Shown in pieces: positions 27,195-35,631 of a DNA stretch of 64,000 nt (its first letter is position 1; every line of letters starts with the position of its first letter). Position numbers and translations under genes: made by a program. This DNA is from Thermohalobaculum sp963700775 (GTDB lineage Bacteria; Pseudomonadota; Alphaproteobacteria; Rhodobacterales; Rhodobacteraceae): NCBI GenBank assembly GCA_963700775.1, contig CAVOYU010000001.1:496001-560000 (forward strand). The letters are read 5' to 3'. The notes below the pieces were generated by a model. It had not been told where the DNA came from and did no database searches. It worked only from the letters and a program-made list of their open reading frames with translations.

Positions 27195-28130
27195 ATGGCG
27201 CAACCGGAGATCCTGCAGATGATGCCGCTGATGGGCCGCATCACCGAAGCGCTGGAATCCGCCTACCGGGTGCACCGCCTTTGGGAGGCCGATGACAGGC
27301 CCGCGCTGCTGGCGAAGATCGCGCCGAAAGTTCGTGCCATTGCAACCAACGGCAACGCCTCCGGCGAGGTGATCGCGGCGCTGCCGAAGCTCGAACTGAT
27401 CTCCTCATTCGGGGTCGGCTATGATGGTGTCGACGTCGCCGCCTGCCGCGAGCGCGCTGTGCGCCTGACCAACACCCCCGATGTGCTGAACGACGCGGTA
27501 GCGGAGCTGACCATCGGCCTGATGGTCGCCCTCTGCCGGCGCATCCCGCAGGCCGACTTCCATGTCCGCGAGGGGCTGTGGCTCGAGGGCGCCTACCCGC
27601 TGACCGCCGAGCTGACCGGCAAGCGCGTCGGCATCCTCGGCCTCGGGCGGATCGGCAAGGAGATCGCCCGGCGCTGCCAGGCATTCAAGATGCGGATCGC
27701 CTATCATGGGCGAACCGAACAGCCCTATGAGCCCTACGAATTCTATCCCAATCTGACGGCGATGGCCCACGATGTTGACTGGCTGGTGGTGATTGCGCCC
27801 GGCTCGCCCGAAACCAAGGGCATCGTCTCGCGCAAGGTGCTCGAGGCGCTTGGAAGCAAGGGCTGCCTCGTCAACGTCGCCCGCGGCTCGCTAGTGGATG
27901 AAACCGCCCTGGTCGAGATGCTGCAGTCCGGTGCTCTCGGCGGCGCGGCGCTCGATGTCTTTGCCGACGAGCCGCGGGTACCCGAGGTTCTGTTCGGCCT
28001 CGACAACGTGGTGCTCTCGCCCCATCAGGGCTCGGCCACGGTCAAGACCCGGAACGCCATGGCCGACCTGGTCATCGGCAACCTGGCCGCCCACTTCGCC
28101 GGCACCCCGCTGCTGACCCCCGTTGTCTGA
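27195..28130 (+). CDS. D-isomer-specific 2-hydroxyacid dehydrogenase
   Basis: This 311-residue NAD(P)-dependent enzyme has the family's catalytic set: R230 in VNVARGSLVDE, E259 in VFADEPRVPE and H277 in LSPHQGS. The nucleotide loop is VGILGLGRIGKEIARR (145-160). SFGVGYDGVD and ELTIGLMVALCRRIPQAD are typical of the glyoxylate/hydroxypyruvate-reductase branch (GhrB-like). It would reduce glyoxylate or hydroxypyruvate, or oxidise the matching D-hydroxyacid. ATG 27195, with a weak AAAGGA site upstream. Confidence 0.9.
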   Translation: MAQPEILQMMPLMGRITEALESAYRVHRLWEADDRPALLAKIAPKVRAIATNGNASGEVIAALPKLELISSFGVGYDGVDVAACRERAVRLTNTPDVLNDAVAELTIGLMVALCRRIPQADFHVREGLWLEGAYPLTAELTGKRVGILGLGRIGKEIARRCQAFKMRIAYHGRTEQPYEPYEFYPNLTAMAHDVDWLVVIAPGSPETKGIVSRKVLEALGSKGCLVNVARGSLVDETALVEMLQSGALGGAALDVFADEPRVPEVLFGLDNVVLSPHQGSATVKTRNAMADLVIGNLAAHFAGTPLLTPVV

Positions 28131-28280
28131 AACCCTCCCACTCGCGAAACTCGCGCCTCGGCGACAGAACCTGTCGTTGCCAGGGAAGCATCCTCCTGAA
28201 TGCGCCCGCACTATCGAAAATATGGTTGAGTTTCAGCGGGCGCCAGCTCCGTGGCTGTCACCCCGATTCGGAGGATGCCG

Positions 28281-29433
28281 ATGCCATCGGAACTCGAACC
28301 CCGCCGCACCGCCACCCGTGCCATGCCGCTCGATATCGGCGCGAGCCGTTCGCTGCCCGGCTGGGCTTACATCGATACGACGGTCTGGCGGGCAGAGAAG
28401 CAGGCGATCTTCTACCGCCACTGGCACTATGTCTGCCACCAGAGCATGCTCGACGCCCCAGGCAAGTATGTCACCACCGCAATCCGCGACCAGGAGCTGT
28501 TCCTGACCCACGGCCATGACGGCGAGATCCGCGCCTTCTATAATGTCTGCGCCCATCGCGGCCACCCTCTGGTCGAGGGCACGGGCAGCGCCCAACGTCT
28601 GGTCTGTCCCTACCATGCTTGGACCTACGACCTGACCGGCCGGCTGGTCGGCGCGCCCGGCGCGAACCGGACCGAGGGCTTCGTACGCTCCGAAATCTGC
28701 CTCTCCGGCGTCCGGGTCGACCGCATGCTCGGGTTCATCTTCGTCAATCTCGACCCCGAAGCGCCCTCGCTCGCGGAATACGCAGGCGGCCTGCCCGATG
28801 CGATCCGCGCTGCAGTGCCGGGGATTGAGGGCTTTCTGCTGCAGCAGGGCTCCGAGTACTTTGGGCCCGAGATTGCGGCCAACTGGAAGGCGGTGGTCGA
28901 CAACTTCCTCGAATGCTACCACTGCGGCCCGGCCCATCCGAAGCTTTTGCAGCCTACTCGACGTAACCGGGACCCGGCACGACTTCGGGACTAACTACAC
29001 CCATCAGTACATTCCGGCGATTGCCAGCACCGAGAAACTGCCCTATCCAGTCGATCCTGCGACCGACCTGACCGATGGCGGCTTCTGGTTGCTCTACCCG
29101 AACACTATCTTCGGCTACCTGCCCGGGACGCCAAACCTCGCGGTCTCGCGGGTCGACTCGTTGTCGCCCGATCGCTGCCGCCGCTTCAGCCATGTCTACG
29201 GGCCGCCTGGGGTCTGGACCGAGAGCGACGAGAAGCGCCGCCGATGGGCGATCGACTACGTCGTCGCCGAGGACGTGGCGATCTGCGAAGCGGTGCAGCG
29301 CGGCATGCACTCGCGCGGATTCTCGCAGGGCCACTACATCATCAACCCCGACGACGAGAACTTCACCGAGGAGTGCGTCCGATTCTTCCACCGCCGCTAT
29401 GTCGAGGAGATGGGGGAGGCCCTGAGCGTCTGA
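28281..29433 (+). pseudogene. Rieske non-haem iron oxygenase, alpha subunit, one +1 frameshift
   Basis: About 383 residues after removing one base near 28944-28948, where AHPK continues FCSLLDVTGTRHDFG. The Rieske [2Fe-2S] ligands are C90-x-H92 (NVCAHRGHP) and C109-x2-H112 (VCPYHAWTYD). The mononuclear iron site is ECYHCGPAHP in the first frame and an Asp in VVAEDVAICEAVQRG in the second. Start ATG 28281 is chosen because GGAGG lies six bases upstream. The single-chain length suits the N-demethylase/betaine or aromatic-acid group; no reductase gene is adjacent. Confidence 0.85.
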
Positions 29434-29532
29434 CTCCCGACGTTCCGCACTCGATACGGGACGACGCGCCGTATCGGTGCGTCAGCCGCACGCGTTAGGC
29501 CCTGGATCAAGCCCAGGATATGAGCCGTTTCC

Positions 29533-30495
29533 CTACGGCTCGATATCGTCCTCAAGGAAGAAGCGGATGTTGTCCTCGAAGCTGTCGTCGGCTTTGAAGC
29601 CCATCTTCAGGGCCTTCTGCGGGTTGAAGAACCCCTTCCAGCCCAGCACGATCTTCTGGATCTGCGGGTCCGGCTCCCAGCGCACCAGCTTCTTGACCTC
29701 GGGTCCGGCGACCCGACCCATCGCCTCGACCATGTCGCCGATCCGGTGAGTCTTCCCCGGCAGCGCGAAGGCACGGTTCATGCCGAAGGCCCCGGCCGGC
29801 ACCTCGGCCGCATGGACCAAGTTCTCGATGCAGCGGCGCGGCGAGAGGTACCAGTGCGGGTAGTCGGGGCCCACCGGGCAGATCGCCTCACGCCCCTGCA
29901 GCGGCTCGCGGAAGATCGAGGACATGAAGCTCGAGGCCGCCTTGTTCGGCTTGCCCGGCCGGATCGAGATCGTTGGCAGCCGCGGCGCCCGCCCGTCGAT
30001 GAAGCCCCGCCGCGAGAAGTCGTTCAAGAGCAGCTCCGCCGCCGCCTTCTCGGTGCCGTAGGAGGTCTGCGGGTTCTGCTGCGTCCAGTCCTCGATCGGC
30101 TCGGAGATCTCGCCGCCATAGACGGCGATCGACGAGGTGAACACCACCATGGGGCAGGTCCCGAGCGCGCGCGCCGCCTCGAAGACGTTGAGCGAGCCCC
30201 AGAGGTTGATCCCCATCCCGAGGTCGAACTCCGCCTCGGCCTGGGCCGAGACGATGGCGGCCAGGTGGTAGATCACGTCCGCGCCCCCGGCCAGCAGCGC
30301 GTCGACCGACGCCCGGTCAGTGATGTCGAGCCTCCGGGTCGTGACCGCGAAGGGCGCCTCGAGCGGCTTCGGGTCGACGATGTCGGCTAGCACCATCTCG
30401 CCGATCTTCCGCTTCCCGAGGCTGCCGCGCGCCGCCAGCGCCCGGGCCAGTTTCTGCCCGATCATGCCGCCGCCGCCGATGATCACCACGCGCAT
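29533..30495 (-). CDS. NAD-dependent epimerase/dehydratase, D-erythronate dehydrogenase-like
   Basis: A 320-residue extended SDR. The NAD loop is VVIIGGGGMIGQKLARAL (3-20). The active site shows S-Y-K: FTSSIAVYGG and TSYGTEKAAAELLLND (Tyr-x3-Lys). The C-terminal region PHWYLSPRRCIENLVHAAE is characteristic of DenD-type D-erythronate dehydrogenases, which oxidise C2 of a sugar acid. It lies 68 bases downstream of the dehydratase gene on the same strand, within the sugar-acid module. Confidence 0.85.
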   Translation of the reverse strand: MRVVIIGGGGMIGQKLARALAARGSLGKRKIGEMVLADIVDPKPLEAPFAVTTRRLDITDRASVDALLAGGADVIYHLAAIVSAQAEAEFDLGMGINLWGSLNVFEAARALGTCPMVVFTSSIAVYGGEISEPIEDWTQQNPQTSYGTEKAAAELLLNDFSRRGFIDGRAPRLPTISIRPGKPNKAASSFMSSIFREPLQGREAICPVGPDYPHWYLSPRRCIENLVHAAEVPAGAFGMNRAFALPGKTHRIGDMVEAMGRVAGPEVKKLVRWEPDPQIQKIVLGWKGFFNPQKALKMGFKADDSFEDNIRFFLEDDIEP

Positions 30496-30529
30496 GGTTC
30501 CCTCCCCTCAATTGCCGCCGGAGCGGTCC

Positions 30530-30560
30530 GTAGCGGTGCGTGCAATGCACCCGCCGCTAC
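30530..30560. repeat. Palindromic intergenic unit related to 1032-1051
   Basis: The arms GTAGCGG (30530-30536) and CCGCTAC (30554-30560) enclose TGCGTGCAATGCAC. The same GTAG..GTGCGTGC signature occurs at 1028-1051. It lies just after the stop of the dehydratase gene and before the start of the epimerase gene, so it may also form an RNA hairpin between the two coding parts. Confidence 0.5.
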
Positions 30561-30563
30561 ACA

Positions 30564-32349
30564 TTAATGATTGTCCCGCGGCAACTGACGGGAGGTCCGC
30601 TGGTAGCCCGTCGCGAACTCGAGGCACCCACCCTCGGCGAGTTGCCCAACGCTGCGGCGATAGATCTCCTGCCAAGGCGTCTGGTTCTCGAGCCTCGGCG
30701 GCGCCCAGGCCCGGCGCCTCGCCTCCCACTCGGCCTCGGGCACCAATGCGTCGAGCCGCCGTGTTCGGGATATCGAGTCGCACCTTGTCGCCGGTCTCCA
30801 GCAGCGCGAGCCCGCCACCGACCGCCGCCTCGGGCGAGGCGTTGAGGATCGAAGGACTCTCCGAGGTACCCGACTGCCGACCGTCGCCGACCGTCGGCAG
30901 ATGGTCGATCCCCTGCCTCAGCAGCGCATCCGGCGGCTGCATGTTCACCACCTCGGCCGAGCCCGGATAGCCGACCGGCCCCACCCCGCGGATGAACAGG
31001 ATGGTGTTCTCGTCGATTCCCAGCGCGGGATCGTTCAACCGGTCATGGTAGTCCTCCGGCCCCTCGAACACCATCGCCTTCGCCTCATGGACCCCCTCCG
31101 AGCCCGGCTTCGACAGGAAGCGCTTGCGGAAGTCGTCCGAGATCACCGAGGTCTTCATCAGGGCCGAGTCGAACAGGTTCCCGGTCAGCACCAGGAACCC
31201 CGCGTTCCTGCGCATCGGCTCGGCCACGGTCTTGATCACCTCGGTGTCGGCGCTGCGCAGGCCGGCCAGGTTCTCGGCCACCGTCCTGCCGCTCACCGTC
31301 GGCGCATCGCCATGCAGCAGCCCCGCTGCCAGCATCTCGCCCATCACCGCCGGCACCCCGCCGGCGCGCTGAAAGCTCTCGCCAAGGTACTTCCCCGCCG
31401 GCTGCATGTTGACGAGCAGTGGCAGCGCATAGCCGTGCTCCTGCCAGTCGTCGATCTTCATCTCGACGCCCGCATGGCGCGCGATGGCGGTGATGTGCGG
31501 CGGCGCGTTGGTCGAGCCGCCGATGGCGGTGTTGACCCGGATCACGTTCTCGAAGTTCTTCCGCGTCAAGATCGCCGAGGGCCGCAGGTCCTCCTTCACC
31601 ATCTCGACTATGCGCTTGCCGGTGGCATAAGCCATCTCCATCCGCGCCCGGAACGGCGCCGGGATCGCGGCGCAGCCCGGCAGGCTCATGCCCAGCGCCT
31701 CGGCCAGCGCGTTCATGGTCGAGGCCGTGCCCATGGTGTTGCAATGCCCGAGCGAGGGGGCCGAGGCGCAGACCCGGCTCATGAACTCGTCATAGTCGAT
31801 CGCGCCCTCGGCCAGCAGCCGCCGGCTCTCCCAGACGACCATCCCCGAACCCGCCAGCTCGCCCTTCCACCAGCCGTCCAGCATCGGTCCGCCGCTCAGC
31901 ACGATGGCCGGCAGGTCGACCGTCGCCGCCCCCATCAGCATCGCTGGCGTGGTCTTGTCGCAGCCCGTGGTCAGCACCACCCCATCGATCGGGTAGCCCT
32001 GCAGCACCTCGACCAAGCTCAGATAGGCGAGATTCCGGTCCAAGGCCGCGGTCGGCCGCTTGCCGGTCTCCTGGATTGGATGCACAGGGAACTCCAACGG
32101 TACGCCGCCTGCGTCTCGGATCCCAGCTCGCACCCGGTCGGCGAGGAAGACGTGGATCTTGTTGCAGGGCGCGATGTCCGATCCGGTCTGCGCGATGCCG
32201 ATGATCGGCCGGCCCGACTGCAACTCCTCGCGGGTATAGCCGTGGTTCTGGTAGCGCTCGACATAGAGCGCCGTCATGCCTGGATTGTTCGGGTTGTCGA
32301 ACCACTCCTGGCTGCGCAGCTCGCGGTTGGCGCGGGTGTCCTTGGTCAT
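30564..32349 (-). pseudogene. IlvD/Edd-family sugar-acid dehydratase, one +1 frameshift near the C-terminus
   Basis: About 594 residues after removing one base near 30758-30761, where DIPNT continues RRLDALVPEAEWEAR. The iron-sulfur cysteines are C62 (DIAPCNKIH), C130 (VLTTGCDKTTPA) and C203 (SLGHCNTMGTA). The opening RSQEWFDNPNNPGMTALYVE is typical of the arabinonate/xylonate/gluconate dehydratase branch rather than branched-chain IlvD. It removes water from an aldonate to give a 2-keto-3-deoxy acid, the substrate type for the kinase at 33219. ATG 32349 is divergent from the SDR gene across 109 bases that must hold both promoters. Confidence 0.87.
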
Positions 32350-32458
32350 TTCCAGTCCTCTCGGGGAAAATCCACCCGAAGCGCGTTGCCTTCCGCGCCG
32401 GGGCGTCCTTAAAACGATTTAACGGTGCCCGTTCCGGGCGGTCAAGGAAGAGGCAATC

Positions 32459-33208
32459 ATGAACCGGATCGATCTTGCGAACCGCATGGCGGTCGTCACT
32501 GGCGGCGCCCAGGGCATCGGCCGCGCCATCGCCGAGCGGTTCCTCGCTAGCGGCGCCCGGGTAACAGTCTGGGACGCCGACCGCGCTCGCGCCGAAGCAA
32601 TGGTCGCAGAACTCGGCGTCGACGGCGTCTCCCATGTGGGCGTCGACATGACTGACTGGGACGCTGTCCGTTCGGCCGCAGCTCGCACCGAGGCCGAGAT
32701 GGGCCGGATCGACATCCTGGTTAACAATGCCGGCATCTCCGGGATGAACACCACGGTCGCCGACTACCCCATCGAGGAGTGGCGCCGGGTCATCGACCTG
32801 AACCTGACCGGCGTATTCCACGGCTGCAAGGCTGTGGCGCCCGGCATGGCGGAGCGCGGCTACGGCCGCATCGTCAATATCGCCTCGATCGCCGGCAAGG
32901 AAGGCAACCCCAACGCCTGTGCCTATTCCGCTTCCAAGGCCGGGGTGATCGCGCTCACCAAGTCACTCGGCAAGGAACTCGCCGGGAAGGACATCTCGGT
33001 CAATTGCGTCACGCCTTCGGTGGCCAAGACCGCGATCTTCGAACAGATGACCCAGCAGCATATCGATTTCATGCTCTCGAAGGTCCCGCGCGGCCGCTTC
33101 GTGCTGGTGGACGAGATCGCGGCAATGGTCGCCTGGCTGGCCTCGGCCGAGAACAGCTTCACCACCGGCGGCGTCTTCGACATCTCGGGCGGCCGGGCGA
33201 CTTACTGA
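32459..33208 (+). CDS. SDR family oxidoreductase
   Basis: A 249-residue classical SDR: cofactor loop VVTGGAQGIGRAIAERF (12-28), NNAG at 88-91 in ILVNNAGISG, catalytic Ser in NIASIAGKEG and Tyr-x3-Lys in AYSASKAGVIALTK. The C-terminal FTTGGVFDISGGRATY is standard. Asp in VWDADRA after strand 2 favours NAD over NADP. It is probably a sugar or sugar-acid dehydrogenase feeding the dehydratase encoded divergently; the kinase gene starts 10 bases after its stop. Confidence 0.88.
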   Translation: MNRIDLANRMAVVTGGAQGIGRAIAERFLASGARVTVWDADRARAEAMVAELGVDGVSHVGVDMTDWDAVRSAAARTEAEMGRIDILVNNAGISGMNTTVADYPIEEWRRVIDLNLTGVFHGCKAVAPGMAERGYGRIVNIASIAGKEGNPNACAYSASKAGVIALTKSLGKELAGKDISVNCVTPSVAKTAIFEQMTQQHIDFMLSKVPRGRFVLVDEIAAMVAWLASAENSFTTGGVFDISGGRATY

Positions 33209-33218
33209 TGTCGATCCG

Positions 33219-34142
33219 ATGACCGCCCGGGTCCTATGTATCGGCGAGTGCATGGCAGAGCTCTCGTCGGACGGCGCAGGCGGTTTCCGGCTGGGCTTCG
33301 GAGGCGACACGCTCAATACGGCGCTCTATCTCGCCCGTCTGCTCGGCCCCGGCAAGGCCGGCTATGTAACCCGGCTCGGCGACGATCCGTACTCGGCTTC
33401 CATGCGAGGGGCATGGGTGGCCGCGGGGATCGACTGCGCCCTGGTCGAGACCGTGGCCGGCGCAACCGTCGGGCTCTACGTGATCGACACCGACTCGCGG
33501 GGCGAGCGCAGCTTCACCTACTGGCGCTCCGAGGCACCGGCGCGGGCGCTCTTTACCGGAGGCGACTGGCGCGTCCGAGCGGAGGCGATCGCGACGGCGG
33601 AACTTGTCTATTTCTCCGGAATCTCGCTTGCGGTGTTGCCGGACGAAGGCCGCGCGCGGCTGATCGCCGCCGCCGCGGCCGCCCGCGCCGCGGGTGCGAT
33701 GGTCGCCTTCGACCCGAACTTCCGGCCGCGCCTTTGGCCGGCCGCCGAGGCGGCGGACTGGGTCGCCCGGGCCTATGGGACCGCGACCATCGCGCTGGCC
33801 GGCGCGGACGAGGATGCGGTGCTGTTCCCCGGCGGCGGCAGCCCGCTCGGCGGCTGCGACGAGGTGGTGGCGAAGGCCGGAGCCGCGGGCGTCACGGTGA
33901 CGGCCGCGGGCCGGAAAGACGTGATACCGGCGGAGCCCGTCGCACGGGTGGTCGATACCACCGGTGCCGGAGACGCCTTCAACGCCGCCTATCTGGCGGC
34001 GCGGCTGACGGGCGGTTCGCCGGAGGACGCCGCCCGGCAGGGTTGCCGCCTGGGCGCGCGGGTCGTTGCACATCGCGGCGCCATCGTTCCACATGAAGCC
34101 ATGGCCGATCTGCCGAGGGAGGCTCACCATGCCGGCTGCTGA
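33219..34142 (+). CDS. kdgK: 2-keto-3-deoxygluconate kinase (PfkB family)
   Basis: A 307-residue ribokinase-fold protein starting MTARVLCIGECMAELSSDG, as in KdgK. The PfkB signature 2, DTTGAGDAFNAAYLA (about 246-260), carries the catalytic Asp. GGDTLNTALYLARLLG is the substrate-side motif. It phosphorylates 2-keto-3-deoxygluconate with ATP to KDPG. Its end overlaps the aldolase start by 14 bases, giving a coupled kinase-aldolase pair in the Entner-Doudoroff lower branch. Confidence 0.88.
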   Translation: MTARVLCIGECMAELSSDGAGGFRLGFGGDTLNTALYLARLLGPGKAGYVTRLGDDPYSASMRGAWVAAGIDCALVETVAGATVGLYVIDTDSRGERSFTYWRSEAPARALFTGGDWRVRAEAIATAELVYFSGISLAVLPDEGRARLIAAAAAARAAGAMVAFDPNFRPRLWPAAEAADWVARAYGTATIALAGADEDAVLFPGGGSPLGGCDEVVAKAGAAGVTVTAAGRKDVIPAEPVARVVDTTGAGDAFNAAYLAARLTGGSPEDAARQGCRLGARVVAHRGAIVPHEAMADLPREAHHAGC

Positions 34143-34767
34143 CCTGTCCGCCGAGATGCGCGCGCTCTGCCGCCGCGCCGTCGTCCTGCCCGCGGTGACC
34201 CTGGAGCGCGCCGAGGATGCGCCGCCGCTTGCCCGCGCGCTCGCGGCCGGGGGGCTGCCGGTGATCGAGATCATGTTCCGCAGTCCCGCCGCCGCCGAGG
34301 CGATCCGCGCCGCCGTGGCCCGCGTGCCGGAGGCGGTGATCGGCGCCGGGACCCTGCTGGGGCCCGAGGACGTCGCCGCCGCCAAGGCGGCCGGCGCGAA
34401 GTTCGGGGTCTCGCCCGGCGCCACCCGCGCCCTGCTCGAGGCGGCCGAGGCGGCCGGCCTGCCGCTGCTGCCCGGCGCCGCCACCGCCTCGGAGGCGATG
34501 GCGCTGGCCGAGCGGGGATGGACGATGCTGAAATTCTTCCCCGCCGAAGCCTCCGGCGGCGCCGCCGCCCTCGGCGCCCTCGCCGCTCCGCTGCCCCGGA
34601 TCGGCTGGTGCCCGACGGGGGGCGTGCGCCGCGCCAACGCCGCCGCCTACCGCGAGTTGCACAATGTCGTCTGCGTCGGCGGTTCCTGGCCCGCCCCCGC
34701 CGAGGCCATCGCCGCCCGCGACTGGGGGCGGATCGAGGCCCTGGCGCGGGAGGCGGCGGGGCGGTAG
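34129..34767 (+). CDS. eda: KDPG/KHG aldolase
   Basis: A 212-residue class I aldolase. Glu47 (GLPVIEIMFRSPAA) and the Schiff-base Lys135 (WTMLKFFPAEA) are in place, with VIGAGTLLGPEDVAAAKAAG and WCPTGGV between and after them. It splits 2-keto-3-deoxy-6-phosphogluconate to pyruvate and glyceraldehyde 3-phosphate. ATG 34129 has GAGGGAGG upstream inside kdgK. The Ala/Gly-rich C-terminus is as in other GC-rich genomes. Confidence 0.92.
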   Translation: MPAADLSAEMRALCRRAVVLPAVTLERAEDAPPLARALAAGGLPVIEIMFRSPAAAEAIRAAVARVPEAVIGAGTLLGPEDVAAAKAAGAKFGVSPGATRALLEAAEAAGLPLLPGAATASEAMALAERGWTMLKFFPAEASGGAAALGALAAPLPRIGWCPTGGVRRANAAAYRELHNVVCVGGSWPAPAEAIAARDWGRIEALAREAAGR

Positions 34768-34817
34768 GGCGCCGTTCCGAAGGCGGCGGCCGGCGGCGCC
34801 GGGCGGCCGGAAAGAGG

Positions 34818-34911
34818 GTGCTCACGGGCTGCTCAACATTGAGCAGGGGGTCAAGGCATTGATTTAATTAGATATTCAAAAAACAGGGGTTTGAGCAGGG
34901 GGTGTGAGCAC
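34818..34911 (+). repeat. Dispersed AT-cored repeat, copy 2
   Basis: Bounded by GTGCTCAC (34818-34825) and its inverse GTGAGCAC (34904-34911). Inside are an 18-base palindrome CTGCTCAA-CA-TTGAGCAG (34829-34846), an AT-rich core TTGATTTAATTAGATATTC, AAAAAACAGGGG, and a second TTGAGCAGGGGGTG (34891-34904). It is the inverted-orientation partner of 21951-22035. No coding potential. The layout of several TGAGCA boxes around an AT core looks like a protein-binding array or a short non-autonomous element. Confidence 0.75.
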
Positions 34912-35041
34912 GGGCGGGAACGCCGGAATCCTCGCGCGCGCGTGGCGACCGGGGAAGGCACCCGAGCGGGCCGGCAGTGGCCTTGGCGACACCGTCCGGT
35001 GTAATCCTTCCGCCTGCGCACGCTGAGAGGAGACGCGAGCC

Positions 35042-35434
35042 ATGGACCGATTCACCGGCGGCTGCCTGTGCGGCAATGTCCGGTTCGTGGCCACGGGACG
35101 CCCCTACCGGGTCGGCCTCTGCCACTGCCTCGACTGCCGCAAGCATCACGGGGCGCTGTTCCACGCCTCGGCCATCTTCCCGCGGGAGGCGGTGACGATC
35201 GAGGGCGAGACCCGCGACTATGCCGGGCGGTTCTTCTGCCCCCGCTGCGGCTCGACGGTCTTCGGGCTGAGCGGCGACGAGACCGAGGTCAACCTCGGCT
35301 CGCTGGACGCCCCGGACCAGTTCGTGCCGACCTACGAGCTGTGGACCATCCGCCGGGAGTCCTGGCTGCCGCCGTTCCCGCTGGCGCGGCGCTACGCGCG
35401 CAACCGCGAGGGCACGGGGCGGACGGAGGGGTAG
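35042..35434 (+). CDS. GFA family (glutathione-dependent formaldehyde-activating-like) zinc protein
   Basis: A 130-residue Mss4-like zinc protein. Zinc ligands are GGCLCGNVRF (CxC, 8-10), LCHCLDCRKHHG (27-32) and FFCPRCGSTVFG (CxxC). The family binds S-hydroxymethyl glutathione or simply zinc; enzymatic activity is disputed. ATG 35042 follows GAGGAGACGCGAGCC. It stands alone between two repeat regions. Confidence 0.87.
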   Translation: MDRFTGGCLCGNVRFVATGRPYRVGLCHCLDCRKHHGALFHASAIFPREAVTIEGETRDYAGRFFCPRCGSTVFGLSGDETEVNLGSLDAPDQFVPTYELWTIRRESWLPPFPLARRYARNREGTGRTEG

Positions 35435-35446
35435 GAGGAAGCGTGC

Positions 35447-35604
35447 TCCCGTCATGCCCGCGCGGGCGGGCATCCCGACGAGGGTGCGCGGAGATCCCCG
35501 CCTGCGCGGGGATGACGGTGGGGGCTGCGACGCCCCGGGCGTGCCCCGGAGCCTCGATGGGCGGCGGGGCACGAGGAGGTCCCGGGTCGAGCCCGGGACG
35601 TTGG
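35447..35604 (+). repeat. Mosaic palindromic repeat, direct copy 1
   Basis: About 160 bases made of three hairpin-forming blocks: CCCGCGCGGGCGGGCATCCC with GATCCCCGCCTGCGCGGGGA, then GCCCCGGGCGTGCCCCGGAG with GGCGGGGCAC, then GGTCCCGGGTCGAGCCCGGG. A second copy in the same orientation lies at 37440-37605, with long exact stretches shared (for example GATGACGGTGGGGGCT and GCCCCGGGCGTGCCCCGGAG). The family resembles the widespread alphaproteobacterial intergenic palindromes. Confidence 0.85.
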
Positions 35605-35631
35605 GGAGCGGGTGGCCATGCCCGCGGAGGC

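Noticed and set aside
35447..35604. CRISPR-like appearance of repeated palindromes
   Set aside because: Only two full copies 2 kb apart and no regular spacers; no cas genes in the window.
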